Shown here one piece after another: positions 42,501 to 55,600 of a stretch of 64,000 nt of DNA. The DNA comes from Baylisascaris procyonis (lineage: Eukaryota; Nematoda; Chromadorea; Rhabditida; Ascarididae). The stretch is from the NCBI GenBank assembly GCA_037389465.1, contig JAZARR010000146.1, forward strand, positions 2,356,001 to 2,420,000, in the 5' to 3' direction. The notes below the pieces were generated by a model. That model saw only the letters and a list, made by a program, of their open reading frames with translations, did not search any database and was not told the origin of the DNA. Both the position numbers and the translations under genes were made by a program. Every line of letters starts with the position of its first letter. Position 1 is the stretch's first letter.

Positions 42501-43389
42501 CGGAACGCCTTCAGGTACGCTTTCAGTGGCGAGTTAGAACGTTTTCGGTCAGACTTTTTATTATCGTTGCAGGCCGACCTTCTTTTAAACCTTTAATCGC
42601 AGCACACCTGACCAGCATACAAAAACAAAATAGCTTTGTTGTGGCCGAAACATCACAATTTCATCATTATATCTACTGTTCCCCCTTGCATCTGTTCGCG
42701 TAACGGAGAGTTAGTTGAGACTTAAGAACCGTCAAGTAGGGCCCCTATTAACTAGAGCAGCAAAAAAGTATATTTTAACGAGAGCAGCAAAGAAGTTTAG
42801 TACTGTTTCAAGTTTCGAATTAGACCATCATGGAACGTTTAATTCAAGCAGGTCATCAATGGGGTAAATATGTTTACTCAATGATAAAGTAATTTTGATC
42901 GCTATGCTGTCCCTAACTGATTGCAATAACCAACTTCGTCTTTATTCGTTTGCGCGATTATTATTTTTCTACGCGCTTCAAGTATAAATTATAAATTCAT
43001 GAAGTATAAATTCATTGGCACGCTGAGAATTCTCCGATAAGCATAATGAACCCTACTGCATCGAGCAGCTAATCCGGTTTAAAATTTTTTTTAATTTTTT
43101 CATATAATATTCTCAGCTAATGAAAAGTTACTTCATAACTAATTTAATAAAATAAATCGCTGGCTTAAACACCGATGAAACCTAATGTAGTTGATGACAA
43201 TAAATGCGATGCTTAGGCGTTTGCGGCATTTTTCTCCCCAAGTACTCAAAAAAGACGATGGAATATAAACAGAATTTCCGATGAGAAGCACCAAAAGTCT
43301 CAAAACAATAAACGTTTGCAATGAATATCATTCTAAACTCTCTCCCAAAGTTGAACAATAACGTATCATTCACTTCAGATAGCCTTACA
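39511..43389. other. No supported gene
   Basis: Upstream exons of gene B may be hidden here, but I find none with both splice sites and a sustained open phase. AT-rich DNA with short frames. Confidence 0.4.
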
Positions 43390-44510
43390 TCCCGCTTTCT
43401 GAAGCAAACCTCAACAACAATTTCGGTCCTATTCACCATGCTTCTACTAAGAAGTATTTCATATTTTACATTGCTCTTGGTGTAGGAAAGGGCTATCGTC
43501 ACTCCCATTCTGTAGAAGCCTCTATTTGACTGTTCAAAAAACTATAGGCCGATTAGTCTCACATCGGCCTTGTGCAAGGTAATAAAGAGACTTGTAAAGG
43601 GCTTCATCCTCGAACACATGACAACCGAAAAATTACTAAACCCAGCTCGATATTGTTTTTTGCCTGAACAGACAACGATGCCGCAGCTGATTTCCTGTAC
43701 GAACGCGCGGATCATAACAATAAAACAGAAAATACAAAACACATGTAGTAGATATCGATTATACAAAGGCTTTTGACGTTATAAACAGCAAGAATCTTCT
43801 CCACAAGTTAAGAGCGCATAGACTTTCAGTAGCATTGCTGAGATGGCCGGAAGCATTCCTTTCTTGCAAAGATAAAAGGTGCTAGATCCTTCTCCAGAAA
43901 TTATGAAGCAATTAGTGAAGTACTTCAATGAAGCATTCTTTTTTTGATATGCATAAACGATGTCCCCGACAAAACTGTCACTACGTGCAAATTTTTTGCG
44001 AATGATTTAAAAATTTCTCGGCCATTACGCAGAACATGCTTTGGTTTTCATATCCTACAAAGCGATCTCCTTGTGTTTAGTGAATTCGGCAGTTAGATGT
44101 TTCAATTTCCACCATAAATGCCAGCCTAGGCTAAGTAGCATGCTCAACGTTATCAGTTGATTGTTGCATCATAAAAGTCCCTCCGTGCAAAAGTTCCTCT
44201 CGATTTTCGTCGGAATACGCACTATTTAAAGATCTCCACTAAAGCGTTCGAGGTGTACTACCTGCACTAGAGTATTAATGCTTAGAGCATTATCGCAAAG
44301 CCTTTCATTAACTGCTGCCACTCCATACTTGAATATTGTTCGCGGATTTGGTCGCCTTTATTACACAGAGATATAAATCTATTTGAAAAAGTTCACGAAT
44401 ATTTGATGCACATTGCTTTGCACAATTTCTAGAGCCATTTAACCCGACTATGTAACTCCTCTCTAGTTTCAAGTTGCTACTTCTGAGGGAGCGCACCAAC
44501 TAGCAAGCAA
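43390..44510 (+). mobile_element. Decayed CR1/Jockey-like non-LTR retrotransposon fragment (reverse transcriptase)
   Basis: Conserved blocks appear in order but in shifting frames: SKNYRPISLTSALCKV (near 43530-43580), DYTKAFDVINSKNLLHKL (near 43752-43805, the first catalytic Asp region), LICINDVP and FANDLK (near 43950-44005, in place of FADDLK), and ILEYCSRIWSP (near 44325), typical of the C-terminal part of CR1-like ORF2. Several stops and at least one frameshift (between 43700 and 43750) make it non-functional. No endonuclease region is recognised upstream. Confidence 0.75.
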
Positions 44511-44514
44511 TACG

Positions 44515-47500
44515 TTGAAGCCACATTATTGTGGGCAAGTGCCCATGTGCTACATCGCAGTCACGAAGTACAACTATCAAGGACTGCAACGAACGTGTCC
44601 ATCAGGTTACTTGGGAATCCACCACGATCTCCCACATGGTGGTGTTATACTTATAATTACCAACTTAGGGAACCTGCTCGTGCCCCAAATAAGCATCAAT
44701 GAATTAAACGATGAACTTATGACACATGAGAGACTAATAAAATACGTTAGACTTATCAGTGAGAAGCCAGATAGCAAGTCTGAAGTTCAAAAGGTTATAA
44801 GCTAATAATGTTGTTAGATTACGCACAAAATAACTAACGGCTCACCCGCATACTCCAACCGACCGAGCGCCGCATGACACCAGCAATGATATTAACGAGG
44901 GACAAGTGGTAAAGTGAGTTGGATCAAACTGCGCCCGCGAACGATCATAAAAGAAACCCGCCATGTCAACTTCTTATTCGTCTTTTGCACGACTCACTCA
45001 GCTCTGTTGCATGGCATCTAACAAGTTGCTCTCGCAAAGACTATTGCTACGATATGAATACGTTGCTTTTTTCTCTGCTAAATAGCCATTCAATCTCCAG
45101 GCAAAAGGTGCACCGTAACAAAACCTCAAGTTGAGCAAAAAAACCTCACTTGCTCTTCATAGCTCCAGTCGCATGTATAGGAGGAATCGTCGTTTTGAGC
45201 TCTTGTTTCTATATTTGACGTGAAAATTTCCTTTATTCCTCTCATAGATTTAATCTGAAAGTACATTACACTTTGCTTAAAGCATAACATCGAAAATTCC
45301 TCCGCTCATCAAACGTTTTTTTAAGAGATTAGTGAAGGTGCGGAGGGTTAGGAATGAAATGGAGTTGTTGAAACTATGAGCACTTTTATTAAAATCTGAA
45401 ACTTGTTAAATAAATCATTCATATATTTATATGGAATGGTGAAGAGGTTGGTTTAAAAGTCTGCAAAGGAACCGTTCTTCATAAACTGTAAAGTAGCCCC
45501 AAATATTTAGCACATATAAGAAAGGTGGTGAAGGAATTAACTCGGAGACTCATAAATCGTTTATCAGAATTATCAAAAGTGCTTAATAACTGCACCAACG
45601 AGCAAATTAACCATCATCGTCTTCCTGAAATTCCATCAAGTCTATACGTATTCAAATAAAATCACTTCTTATCAATAGCTTTGTTAGGAAAAAAACGGAT
45701 TTCTTCTGAAAGGGTGAGCCAGTAGAAACTGGGTCACATTTGCAACTAGATACAAAGAGAGCTGTGACATCGTCAACTTCTACTTATTAATAAATAAACC
45801 TTAGAACATTAAGCTCGGTAAAAAAAATTATGCGCCCGATAGAGTCAAACTTTCTTGGAGTCATTTATGCAGTCAACCTTCCTTCAATAAGTCGGCCCTT
45901 CTCCGTCTCCCTCACACTGTCTTTTGGCCAATTTATGTTGCCGCTACGAATTTACACTGTAAGCACAGTGCAGAAATATTTCTTTTCTGTCGTTTATCCA
46001 TTCCCCTTTGTGGAATGACTTCGGTTTATTGCAAGATAGTGGCGCAATGCTTAACCAACATATTTCAGTGAATTTAATGGAAGTTGAAAAACGGAATGAA
46101 ACGAACTGGGTGACTGTACATCCACATCATATGATAGCACCGAAACACAGAAGTTCCTTTCAAAACTGCTATAGTAGAAATCACCAGAACATTCTCACTA
46201 GCAGTAGTAAATACAGTACAAAAAAAGCCCCAATGTTTGTGTTCAATGCGCTAGAATGACATCTCAGCCATGCCGGACATGAAAGGAGAGTCAAAATAGA
46301 GACTTGCGGGCAAATGCCCTCTCTTGGGTAGCTAAAGATCATTCTCCGAACTCTCGCCGCTTCCCAAACTTGTCGCTTGCATCTCTCTCATCATAATGTT
46401 ATACGAGTTAGATGAAAAGTAAAAATTATCCCACAACTCACACCTTTGCCACAAGTCGATATCCTTAAAAGCTCGGCAGTAAGTACGATAGTTTGTTGTC
46501 GAAATCCAAGAATACACTCGCCAGTAACGAGTTTAATCGGCGAAAAATATGAAACGAGAACCCACTCTCCTGAACTCGACTGTGAAGCTTTCTGTTCTGT
46601 TTAGAAGTGTGGTTTTCAAGGTAATGTTCCAGCGTGCTGAAAACGCATCGCATTCACCCGAAACTACTTCACTTGACAACCAAGATCCGTCAACGAGGCA
46701 GGCCATAACATAACCGTTAGCCGACCATAGGTCTTAACAGGATCATTCTGAACGACCGTTGGAGCCACAAAGAAGCATAACACATAACCAAGCAGTTTAT
46801 TCTTGAAATGAGACGCGCTCTTCTGGCACCATTGCCGAGCTTAGCAAAATCATTCATATAGCGTGCACGTCGATACCGATCACACATTTTTTTAGCCGCC
46901 ATAAACACAACGACCACTTCAGCAGAATTATAGTGTACATGATTTGCCCCAGAGTTCAACATGAAGATCACATGACATCACAGCTGGTTGGATTTCTTCC
47001 CTGCCTCCTTCTTTTCTGCTTATAAGTTAAATTTGAAAACGTTGCGAATGAGAGTGACATGTGGAAAATTATTGCCTATAAATGACAAAAAGATTCACTG
47101 AAAGCTTACAGACCGGTTCTGTCATTTATTATATTTACAAAAGATTATTATTAGAATGCAAAGATACCTCAGCTCATAGGAATGTGCTGTAATAGGCATC
47201 GATGTGTACAACAACAAAGCAAGATCCACCTTACATATGGAAACACATAAATCGATCTAACAAACAATCGCTAGGCTCATAGATGGACGCTATAGAAGAG
47301 AGTAACGAACAAAACATAACAAAATTAACAGGTAGTGCAACAAAACAACATCGTTTAAATAATAACACATAGGGGGCTATTGCACACAGCCGAAAAATTA
47401 TTAGAGAAAATGCGATCGGCTTATCCACAAATATGCGGTCATTTCATTAGCATTTACGCGTAAGCGATAATGACAATTCCTAGCATAAACATTCCACATG

Positions 47501-49681
47501 AACAATCGATCATTAGTTACGAATCTCAACAACGCTTACTTAAAACTTAGTGGTAACCGCTAAAACTTTATTTTTATATTACAATTGGTCGGATTGTCGG
47601 AAAAACCTTTAGCATCTTATTTTCACCCCTCTGGAGTAAGTTCAGTTCACTCACAATTCAATTACTAATCGTTCAACTTTAATCTTGCTGTTTAGAAGCT
47701 GTCAAATATTTGTTTGCAGCCATAGCCATACTTTGCATGCACCGTATTTGTCACACCGGATCAGCCGTTCAACAAGAATCTCAATTTTAACAACATAGTT
47801 ACATAAGCATTAGTGCTCCAGTCGATAATTCACTGGCAAACAACAATGAACACGAGCTGGCAGTTCAAGAAAACATTGAAAAAGCTGGCTCACAATCCCT
47901 ATACGTTTACCCATAAGACATTGAGAAAAGAATCCGAACAAATTTTTTGATTTCTGCAAGTGCCTTAAGGAGCGAAATATAAATATTACATTTTTACGGA
48001 AATCACAATAGGATGTAAAGCAATAAGCCAGATATGCTGAGCACGAAGCTCACATTTTGTTTTGTTTGGCAATGCGAATGACGATTAGCACATGGTGGCC
48101 CGACGGCACATGAGTGGACTATAATTTTCAAAGAAAAAGGTCGTTTGAAAAATGGATCCAACTATTCGAATAAAACGGCAATGGCTCCGACCTTGACAGT
48201 TTGAAATAGTGGTCTTAAGAGATATAATAGGTGGAAAAAATTAATCATGGCAACACGATCAGCACCAAAGCAAAACATCTATTAGCGAGCTGCATCACAA
48301 TGTACGCAGCAGGAAATTATATGAACAAATATACCTTAGCGCTTCGTTACAGTTTCACTCTCACTGTTGAATCATTTCATCCCGTCTAAAATAAAAAAGG
48401 AAATTCCATCGCAATGGCTGATAAAAGCAACCGCCTGGCCAACAATGACTTGCCTTAAGTATCTCTACATAACCGGGCATCAAGTCGTTGCGACGAATGA
48501 GGAATGGTAGTAGCGTTTAGTATTCTTTGGCATTTATATTAATTACGTTAAATCATTCGTAAATAGCTTAGCCTTTCCAGTTTTCAAGTGTTTCACAGTT
48601 TCAAAAAAAAATTTTCTGCACCTACATTCTTACATTTCATCGTACAAATCCACACTCTTTTTAATTTGCCAATCGACAATTTCATTGCTTTACTGCATTC
48701 CTTCACTGGTCGCAGCATTGTTTCATGTCTTTCAAACCTAATTTCTATGGCAACCGACGAAAAGTATGGCATTAGACCAGTCGTCGTGAAAACTATCACA
48801 ACTAATGAACGTCTTGGTTACCCACAAATGACCAGTGTTTTATGAATAGACCAATGTCTAACGAATATAAAACTCTCCGGATAGGAATGGTCTGGAATTG
48901 TTTCCTTTTACTGCCCATTACTGCAGTAAACAATACGAAAGTACATCAAGCGTGAACGCCGTGTAGACCTTGTTCCAAAATCAGGCTTTCCCTCCAAGTT
49001 CTATCGCTGGATAGCTCAAATTCATCATCAGTAAACAACAAACACATAGATCATTGGAAACGGAATCTGACGAGCTGCGTCAACTGAAAATATATTATGC
49101 AATTCTTAGATTTCATAAACTGTATTAATGCAAACGCTTTCATCTGTCGCTTCTCTGGCACGAGAAGTGAAAACATCTACAGATCCATTAAAGGGCAAAT
49201 TAAAACAAGCTAGCTGAACAATAATTACCAGAGACAAGATAAATGGACATCTCAATAAGCGGATGCGGTAAAAAAACCTTGAGCGAGCGGTCCTGAGCTG
49301 AGGTTACCTTGAGGATGGAACTGACGTTCTCTCTTGAGGATTTTAATAAACTATAAACCAAACAATCTCTGCTAAATGGATCCATGGTGGTTCGCTCTAG
49401 GATCTCTCACTCTCCTTGTTGAGGCTAATGAGCCACATCTAAAATAAGGATCCTCGTGGGTGGTCTAAGATAAAATATTGACTTCAAGCCCGCTCTTTGT
49501 TAAACCATTTTGAAAAGGACACCCGCCAATCGATCAATTCTCCTAATTCACGTCCTCTAGGGTTAACGTATAAATATTACATTTCTGATAGTGAGCAACC
49601 GCATAAATCTTATCCCATGATTTGTTCAACTAGCCAAATGGCACAAAGGCGACGCTGTATAGGCCGCCAATTTCGTAAATT
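44515..49681. other. No supported gene; weak open frames
   Basis: A 96-codon plus frame at 44515-44805 follows the CR1-like fragment, and weak minus frames lie at 46300-46971 (one starts MAAKKMCDRYRRAR). Stops and frameshifts break them and no family is recognised. Decayed transposon DNA is plausible. The sequence from 49681 downward is probably the 3' untranslated region of gene C for an unknown distance. Confidence 0.4.
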
Positions 49682-52600
49682 TCAAACGATGCTCGTTGCG
49701 TACTCGGCAGTCTGAGTGAGCAGGGTGCCTTGACGCGTATTTTCGGCCGACTCGTTACTAGAGGTGAGGCTGTAATTGGCTGAGTCATCTTGTCGTGAAG
49801 CTCCTGCACTGGACCCACCACCGACCACTTTAACTTGGTGCCGAATCGACGTGCTACCTGTCGCGACAGCTGTCCGCAAGGGCTTTTGAGCCACAGGAGG
49901 CGGCGGCGGCGCACCACTACTACTTCCAACACCGCTTCTGTCTGCAGCTGTTATCGTACCGTAAGTTGACAAATCAGGACCGTTTAGGTCCTCGCCAATA
50001 TTACCTGGAAACTCGAAGGATGAGCTTACAATAAACGGATGCTGTCAACTTGCAAAACGTGTCACGAAGCCAATGGAAACTAATTTCTCTAATACGGCCC
50101 TTGAATCAGAGATATCTTACAAATATAAAAACCTCACAGATAATGGACGAGACAATAATCATCTTTCTTAACAACAACTACTGCCGTCTCGTTTATTTCA
50201 GGAAAGAATTTCGTAAAGAATTTCAGGAATATATTCAGAAATTAGCACAGGTCATAACCTCAATATACCATTTCGAATGAGCATTCAAAAATCTCTTTAA
50301 GATATTTCAAGCATGAAAGCGTTGACACCATTAAACTAAGAATGAAATTCATCATTAAAGTGCAATTCCATGATCAGAGTTTCGCCAAACGAGGAATTAA
50401 GAGCGCACATATATAAACAGACATAAACACAAATAGTTAGTTGTTCCGATGACAAGCCGTTACAAACAACGCAATCGTGCAGCAAGTGAATCGCATACTT
50501 TATTAATGGCTACACCGACAATCCGATTCGAATTTCACTACGCAATTAATGAAACTTTATGGCACAAAATTTCCAGAAATTGGAGGTAGCAAAACTTAGA
50601 TCCTTTATCGCAGTGAGAAAATATTGATATAAAGGTAGCTATTAGGCTAGGACTCGAAAAAACACAACACACCATAAACACTGCTGTTAGCAGCTGTACT
50701 GGCAAAGCGCGTATTAGTGCCGGAACTGCTATGCGCAGCAAAGATAGCGGCCGAATGTGATGGACCAAGATTGGGGGAGCCGGGTGTAGGCGTGTGTTGA
50801 GAAGAATAGTTGCTAACACTGCCCTGACTTGTAAGAGTTGAGGTTGGCGTGAAACACTGATCTTGTTGACTGCTACTGGTGGAGATCGAAGAAGCCTGCA
50901 ACTCGACACACTTAAGCAACACACTCATTAAACATTTGCGCTTACATGCAAAATCGCTCCCGTTACCCATAAAAACATTTTCAATAAAACCTTTTGAAAC
51001 GTTCCTGTAAGAAGCTAGAGTGGGTAAATTTACAATGGTATGGTTCCATAAGCCGTATAATCAGCTTGCTTTTTAGAAAAGCGCGTAGAAAGTGAAGTTT
51101 CCTATCGCAAATAGCTATGGCCCTTTTCCCTCATTTGACCACTATTGGTAAGAAACCGACGAGTGAAGTTTTCCCTTCAGACTGATCTGGTGGGCTTTCA
51201 AAGACACATTGATGAACAATAGGCGAAAAAGTTGAGAGTATAAAGAATATAAAAGGAAACAGCTGGCACCGTTTGGCAACGTTTTTCCAATCGGCGAAGA
51301 AAAGAGGGCGTTCCATCACTCAAACGGACGCTCTGTGGGTGGCGCCACTATTCTGGTACAAAAAAAAAAAACAGCAAGCGAAAATCTAGGAACGAAATCT
51401 TACATCACGCGAAATTTTGCGATCGTAATTACTGTGTGAATGCCTAGAACCCCCCCCCCCCTCCCAACTTAAACCAGAACCCTTTTGAGAGCGAACAAAA
51501 AAAAAAAAACAAAACATATAACAACTTCGAAGGTAGGCAGCTCTCTTCAATCTTTATAATGTCTATGTCATACCCCACTACAGGCATATAACGATGCAGT
51601 AGTTTAGTAAAGCGATCACGCATCCACCCTCTCATCTTTACTATAAACTAACGGATGGAAAACTTTAACAGCATTTTACGCAGAAATGCAATTGTGACGT
51701 ATATTACTGCATATTCAGAAAATATATAATTGATTCACAAATGTGGAAATTCGTTGCATATTATTTTCTAGCTCTCCGCCCTCGCCAAATGGGTCGAAAG
51801 CGAAATTACCCAAGGAATGGCTTTTTGCTCTACGAAATGATTAAACGGTTTTAACAAAAGCATAAATTAGACGTACCAATCCAACACCCGCCACCATTCG
51901 TCGTGATGTATAGAAAGATGCTAGGGAGTATGAAAGCTTCCCAAAGGTATGAGTAAGGGTACCACCATTCGCCCAAATGCTTTCCAGAGAGTAGGTTAGC
52001 AAGTAGGAAGCAGAAACGAAAACTATGTGATGAAAACTCGACGAGGAGCATTTAATTGAGTAGCAATTAGGCATGCTTCATTAAATTGATATCGTGATTG
52101 CGTTGGAATTGATAACATTACCACCTCAATGAAGATTCACGAAATGCGACCAAAAATTTCGCACCTCAAATATATAACACCTAAAATATCATTTCTTTTC
52201 TTTCAATCAAAATCACAATCAGCATAATACTCATCGATTAAAGCTTTAAAGCAATTTAATGATCAAAATGAATGATCAATGTGTTGAATTATTCGACAAC
52301 TTTGGCTGATTCGATATGAGAATATGGCCAATTAAATTAAATAAGTTAGTGTTAGCCAAAATTTGTTTTGATATTTTTAGTCAATATTTTTTTAGAGTAG
52401 TATCCAAGTGCACATGTGCACCGCTATTCTTCAAACTGATGAAAGTCGTTCCTGACATAACTACAGAAACATTCGTATATATCACGCTATTTCCTCTATA
52501 CTAAATTTACTCCTTAGAAATTGACGTTTTCTATGAATAGAATACCTAATTTACATGCAGCTTCCACCAAGGAGAAACAATAAACGAACGTACGAGATTG

Positions 52601-55600
52601 AAATGACTAAACAGACTCTTCACGCATAACATGCATACACAGTTTATGCATCGAAGGCCGAAATTATTTGCAACCGTATCACCTAGGAAATTTGCATGAA
52701 CTTTAGCAGAAGGGCTCATCGGATTCCTATCAAATACTCGTCCAACCTGAAGCGTTACCTTAAATGAACCTCCATCCCTTTCTTTGAGTTTTCGGCAGAA
52801 AAACAATCCACTCTCTCAATGACCTCTCCGTGCTTCATAAAATTCGAAGCAGGTGTTGCGGATATGGGTACACTGCTGCTGTACATACACTACTGCCGTA
52901 GATATTGGCAAGGTTGTAGACTTGTGCATAGAACTTGCTGTATTTACACTAGCTGTTGTGTGCACATTCATATGCTGCACAAATCTTGGAGGAAAAACCT
53001 TCTCCCTACAAAATTTCCCCTCTCTAACAAATCCCCATCTAAAACCATTGGAAACTTGCAATCCCCACGGCTCTATTTCAAGTAACATGGTAAGCAACAT
53101 CTGATTCCAATAACATCGTTCAGTTAGCTTGTCTAGCCAGACTAATAATGCCACCTTATTGTAAGCAGCATTGCTTGTCCATTGCACAGTTGGTGGTTGT
53201 ATCGCCTGTGCAGATGTTCGTTGCTGTGACCATGTTGATGGCATTGTTGTATGCGCCGCAGCATGTTTCTGCTGATCGGCATTATTCACCGCGCTATTGA
53301 ACGAGGACAATTTGAGATTCGCAGAGCGCTGATATGGTGAATGTTCCCTGAAATCCTTTGATATGAGGCATGGCTCCTATGTTGTGCCAAATAAAACTTG
53401 TCTAAACAATAGTGCATCAGTGCTACATTAAGCCGATTTTCAAAGTAAGCGTTCAGCAAGGGGAAAAGCACTTATTGTTGATGGCTAACTAGTTTCATCA
53501 TTAGGTTACCTTGAGGTAAAAAAATTTAAAACTTTTACATTCGAGAAACTGCGTTTATTATGCAGCGCTCGTCGAATTACACTCCTCTAAACACACTCTT
53601 CGCTAGATTATTAACAACCACATTAGGGGTATATAACCCATATTCAGCACCAATAAAAGATAGTTGAAAATAAATGATGAGAAATATATTGGTTATACGC
53701 TTTGCAAATATATGCAAAAGCACATGAGCGGATAATGTGCATGCATCACTGTGCTGGAAATTTCCATTTCACGAATAACACTAAAGATGGGAATGAAATT
53801 CTGTAGGTATAATAATCTAACCGTAAAACTACTTTGCACTCACGACCCTCCCTCCTTTCATTTTAAATGGTGAGCTGTGACATGTGGACTCCCAGATGCT
53901 GTAAAAAAATTTGTAAAAAATTTGCAATTGCTTGAAGGTTAAAAGACAATCTTTTCAGCAGAAAGCTTCTGAATTAGACGATTCCATAGAAATATCTTAT
54001 TCGAGTTCTGATCACTACTTACCGATATTTGGGCACCTGGTAGGAAAAGGTGCTAAAGTGCATTTCGTGTTAACTACCCTGGCTTTATCTTTCCCCCCAA
54101 CTGGAGAGTTATAAATCGGAAAAAGATGAACAACACATGAGATCCGGAGCAATTAAATGGTAAAAGGAACGGGAAAAATGCGCTTGAATTCAATACGGCT
54201 GCCGGTTACGTTAATCTGACGCGGTTATTCCTATATATAATAACCACATTTTGTGCATACGTCAGTAAGAGTAGGAGCACGGTGAGTAAGAATACCTGCT
54301 AGCAATTGTAGCACGTGCGGCGACACGATCTTCACCCACCACAGGAGTAGCCCTCACAGAACTTAATGCCGAAGGAATACCTCCTTCGGCTGGCATTCGC
54401 TGTGAGACACTCACTTGGAACTTCTGAAACATTTCATAGCAGTGACGGCAGAAATCAAAATTACACACTCTCCATCCTAAGTAGATCAACGTTAACTTCG
54501 AACCAGAAAGGGAACACCAATCTATATCATTCAAACAGAAGGACACTCGCTCATATCACAATCAAAAGAAGCAATAAAACGAGGTCAAAACTGTTGTAAA
54601 TTTAAAAAGAAAAATTAATGGTTTCAATGCAACTTCTCATTACATTATACAGAAACTGTGGCATTATTTCTCAAAAAGATGTGAAGAACCTCTTGGGAGA
54701 TGGATAGAATGACAAGTACAGAAGGAAGATTACCCCCAAAAGAGAAGAAAATATCACAAAATAAGCAATAAACCATCAATAGATACAATCATTCTCTTCA
54801 CCAAACAAGTCCACATGATAAGATGTTGCCGCAAAAGAAACTAATAAAGTAACTTGCCTGCTGTCCTCCATAGGCATTGCTTGCATTCCTTGCGCCAGCA
54901 GCCGCTGCTGCTTGTTGGCTTATCTGTTGATTCTGCAGAGCGCGTGTCTGCAATTTACCGGTTATTATACATAATTCAACTAAATGCCTCCGGCAAAGTG
55001 TTGATAGCTCTCTAAACTAATACATGGTGCAAAGAGGCACTATGATTGCTAGTGCAGCGAAAAAATCAGAACAAAGAAAAAAGAATGAAAAAATTGAAAA
55101 TATGCATTGCCGTTTGGTTAAAAAGATGAAGACTGAGGTCAATAGTTTCAGCTGAATATGGAAAACAAGTCGAGGAAATTCAGAAGAACTGGGTGCAGCA
55201 TAAAAGCAAAAAATTGCTTTTATGCTGCAACCCCAGTTTTTTCTTCCCGATTTCCTATCACTACCCTTCCGCCAAATTGGTGTTGACGACTACCTATAAC
55301 AAGTCACCCCTCTCCCGACTTTCATCAGAATCCACCCATATGAAATCTTTTTCTGAAGGGATCCCCCCTCTTGAAGCGAAGTTCTCGCATTCCAGCACAC
55401 CGGAGCACATAAACAGATTCCTGCATTCAAACTGCAGCACAAGGATGAAAGACGTTCCAAAAGAATCTTTCATATGGATGTAGGAAAAGAACAGGAGATG
55501 AAACTGAAGGGAAATAGTCAATTCAGTGTTGTGTAGGAAGTTGCCTCGAACGGAAAATTTTCTGAGCAAACTGAGAAAGCAGTTAGAAAGCTGAGTAATC

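Noticed and set aside
43182..43766. Minus-strand open frames at 43.2-43.8 kb
   Set aside because: The 43542-43766 frame is antisense to the CR1-like reverse transcriptase fragment; the 43182-43508 frame lies mostly just upstream of it and has no splice support.
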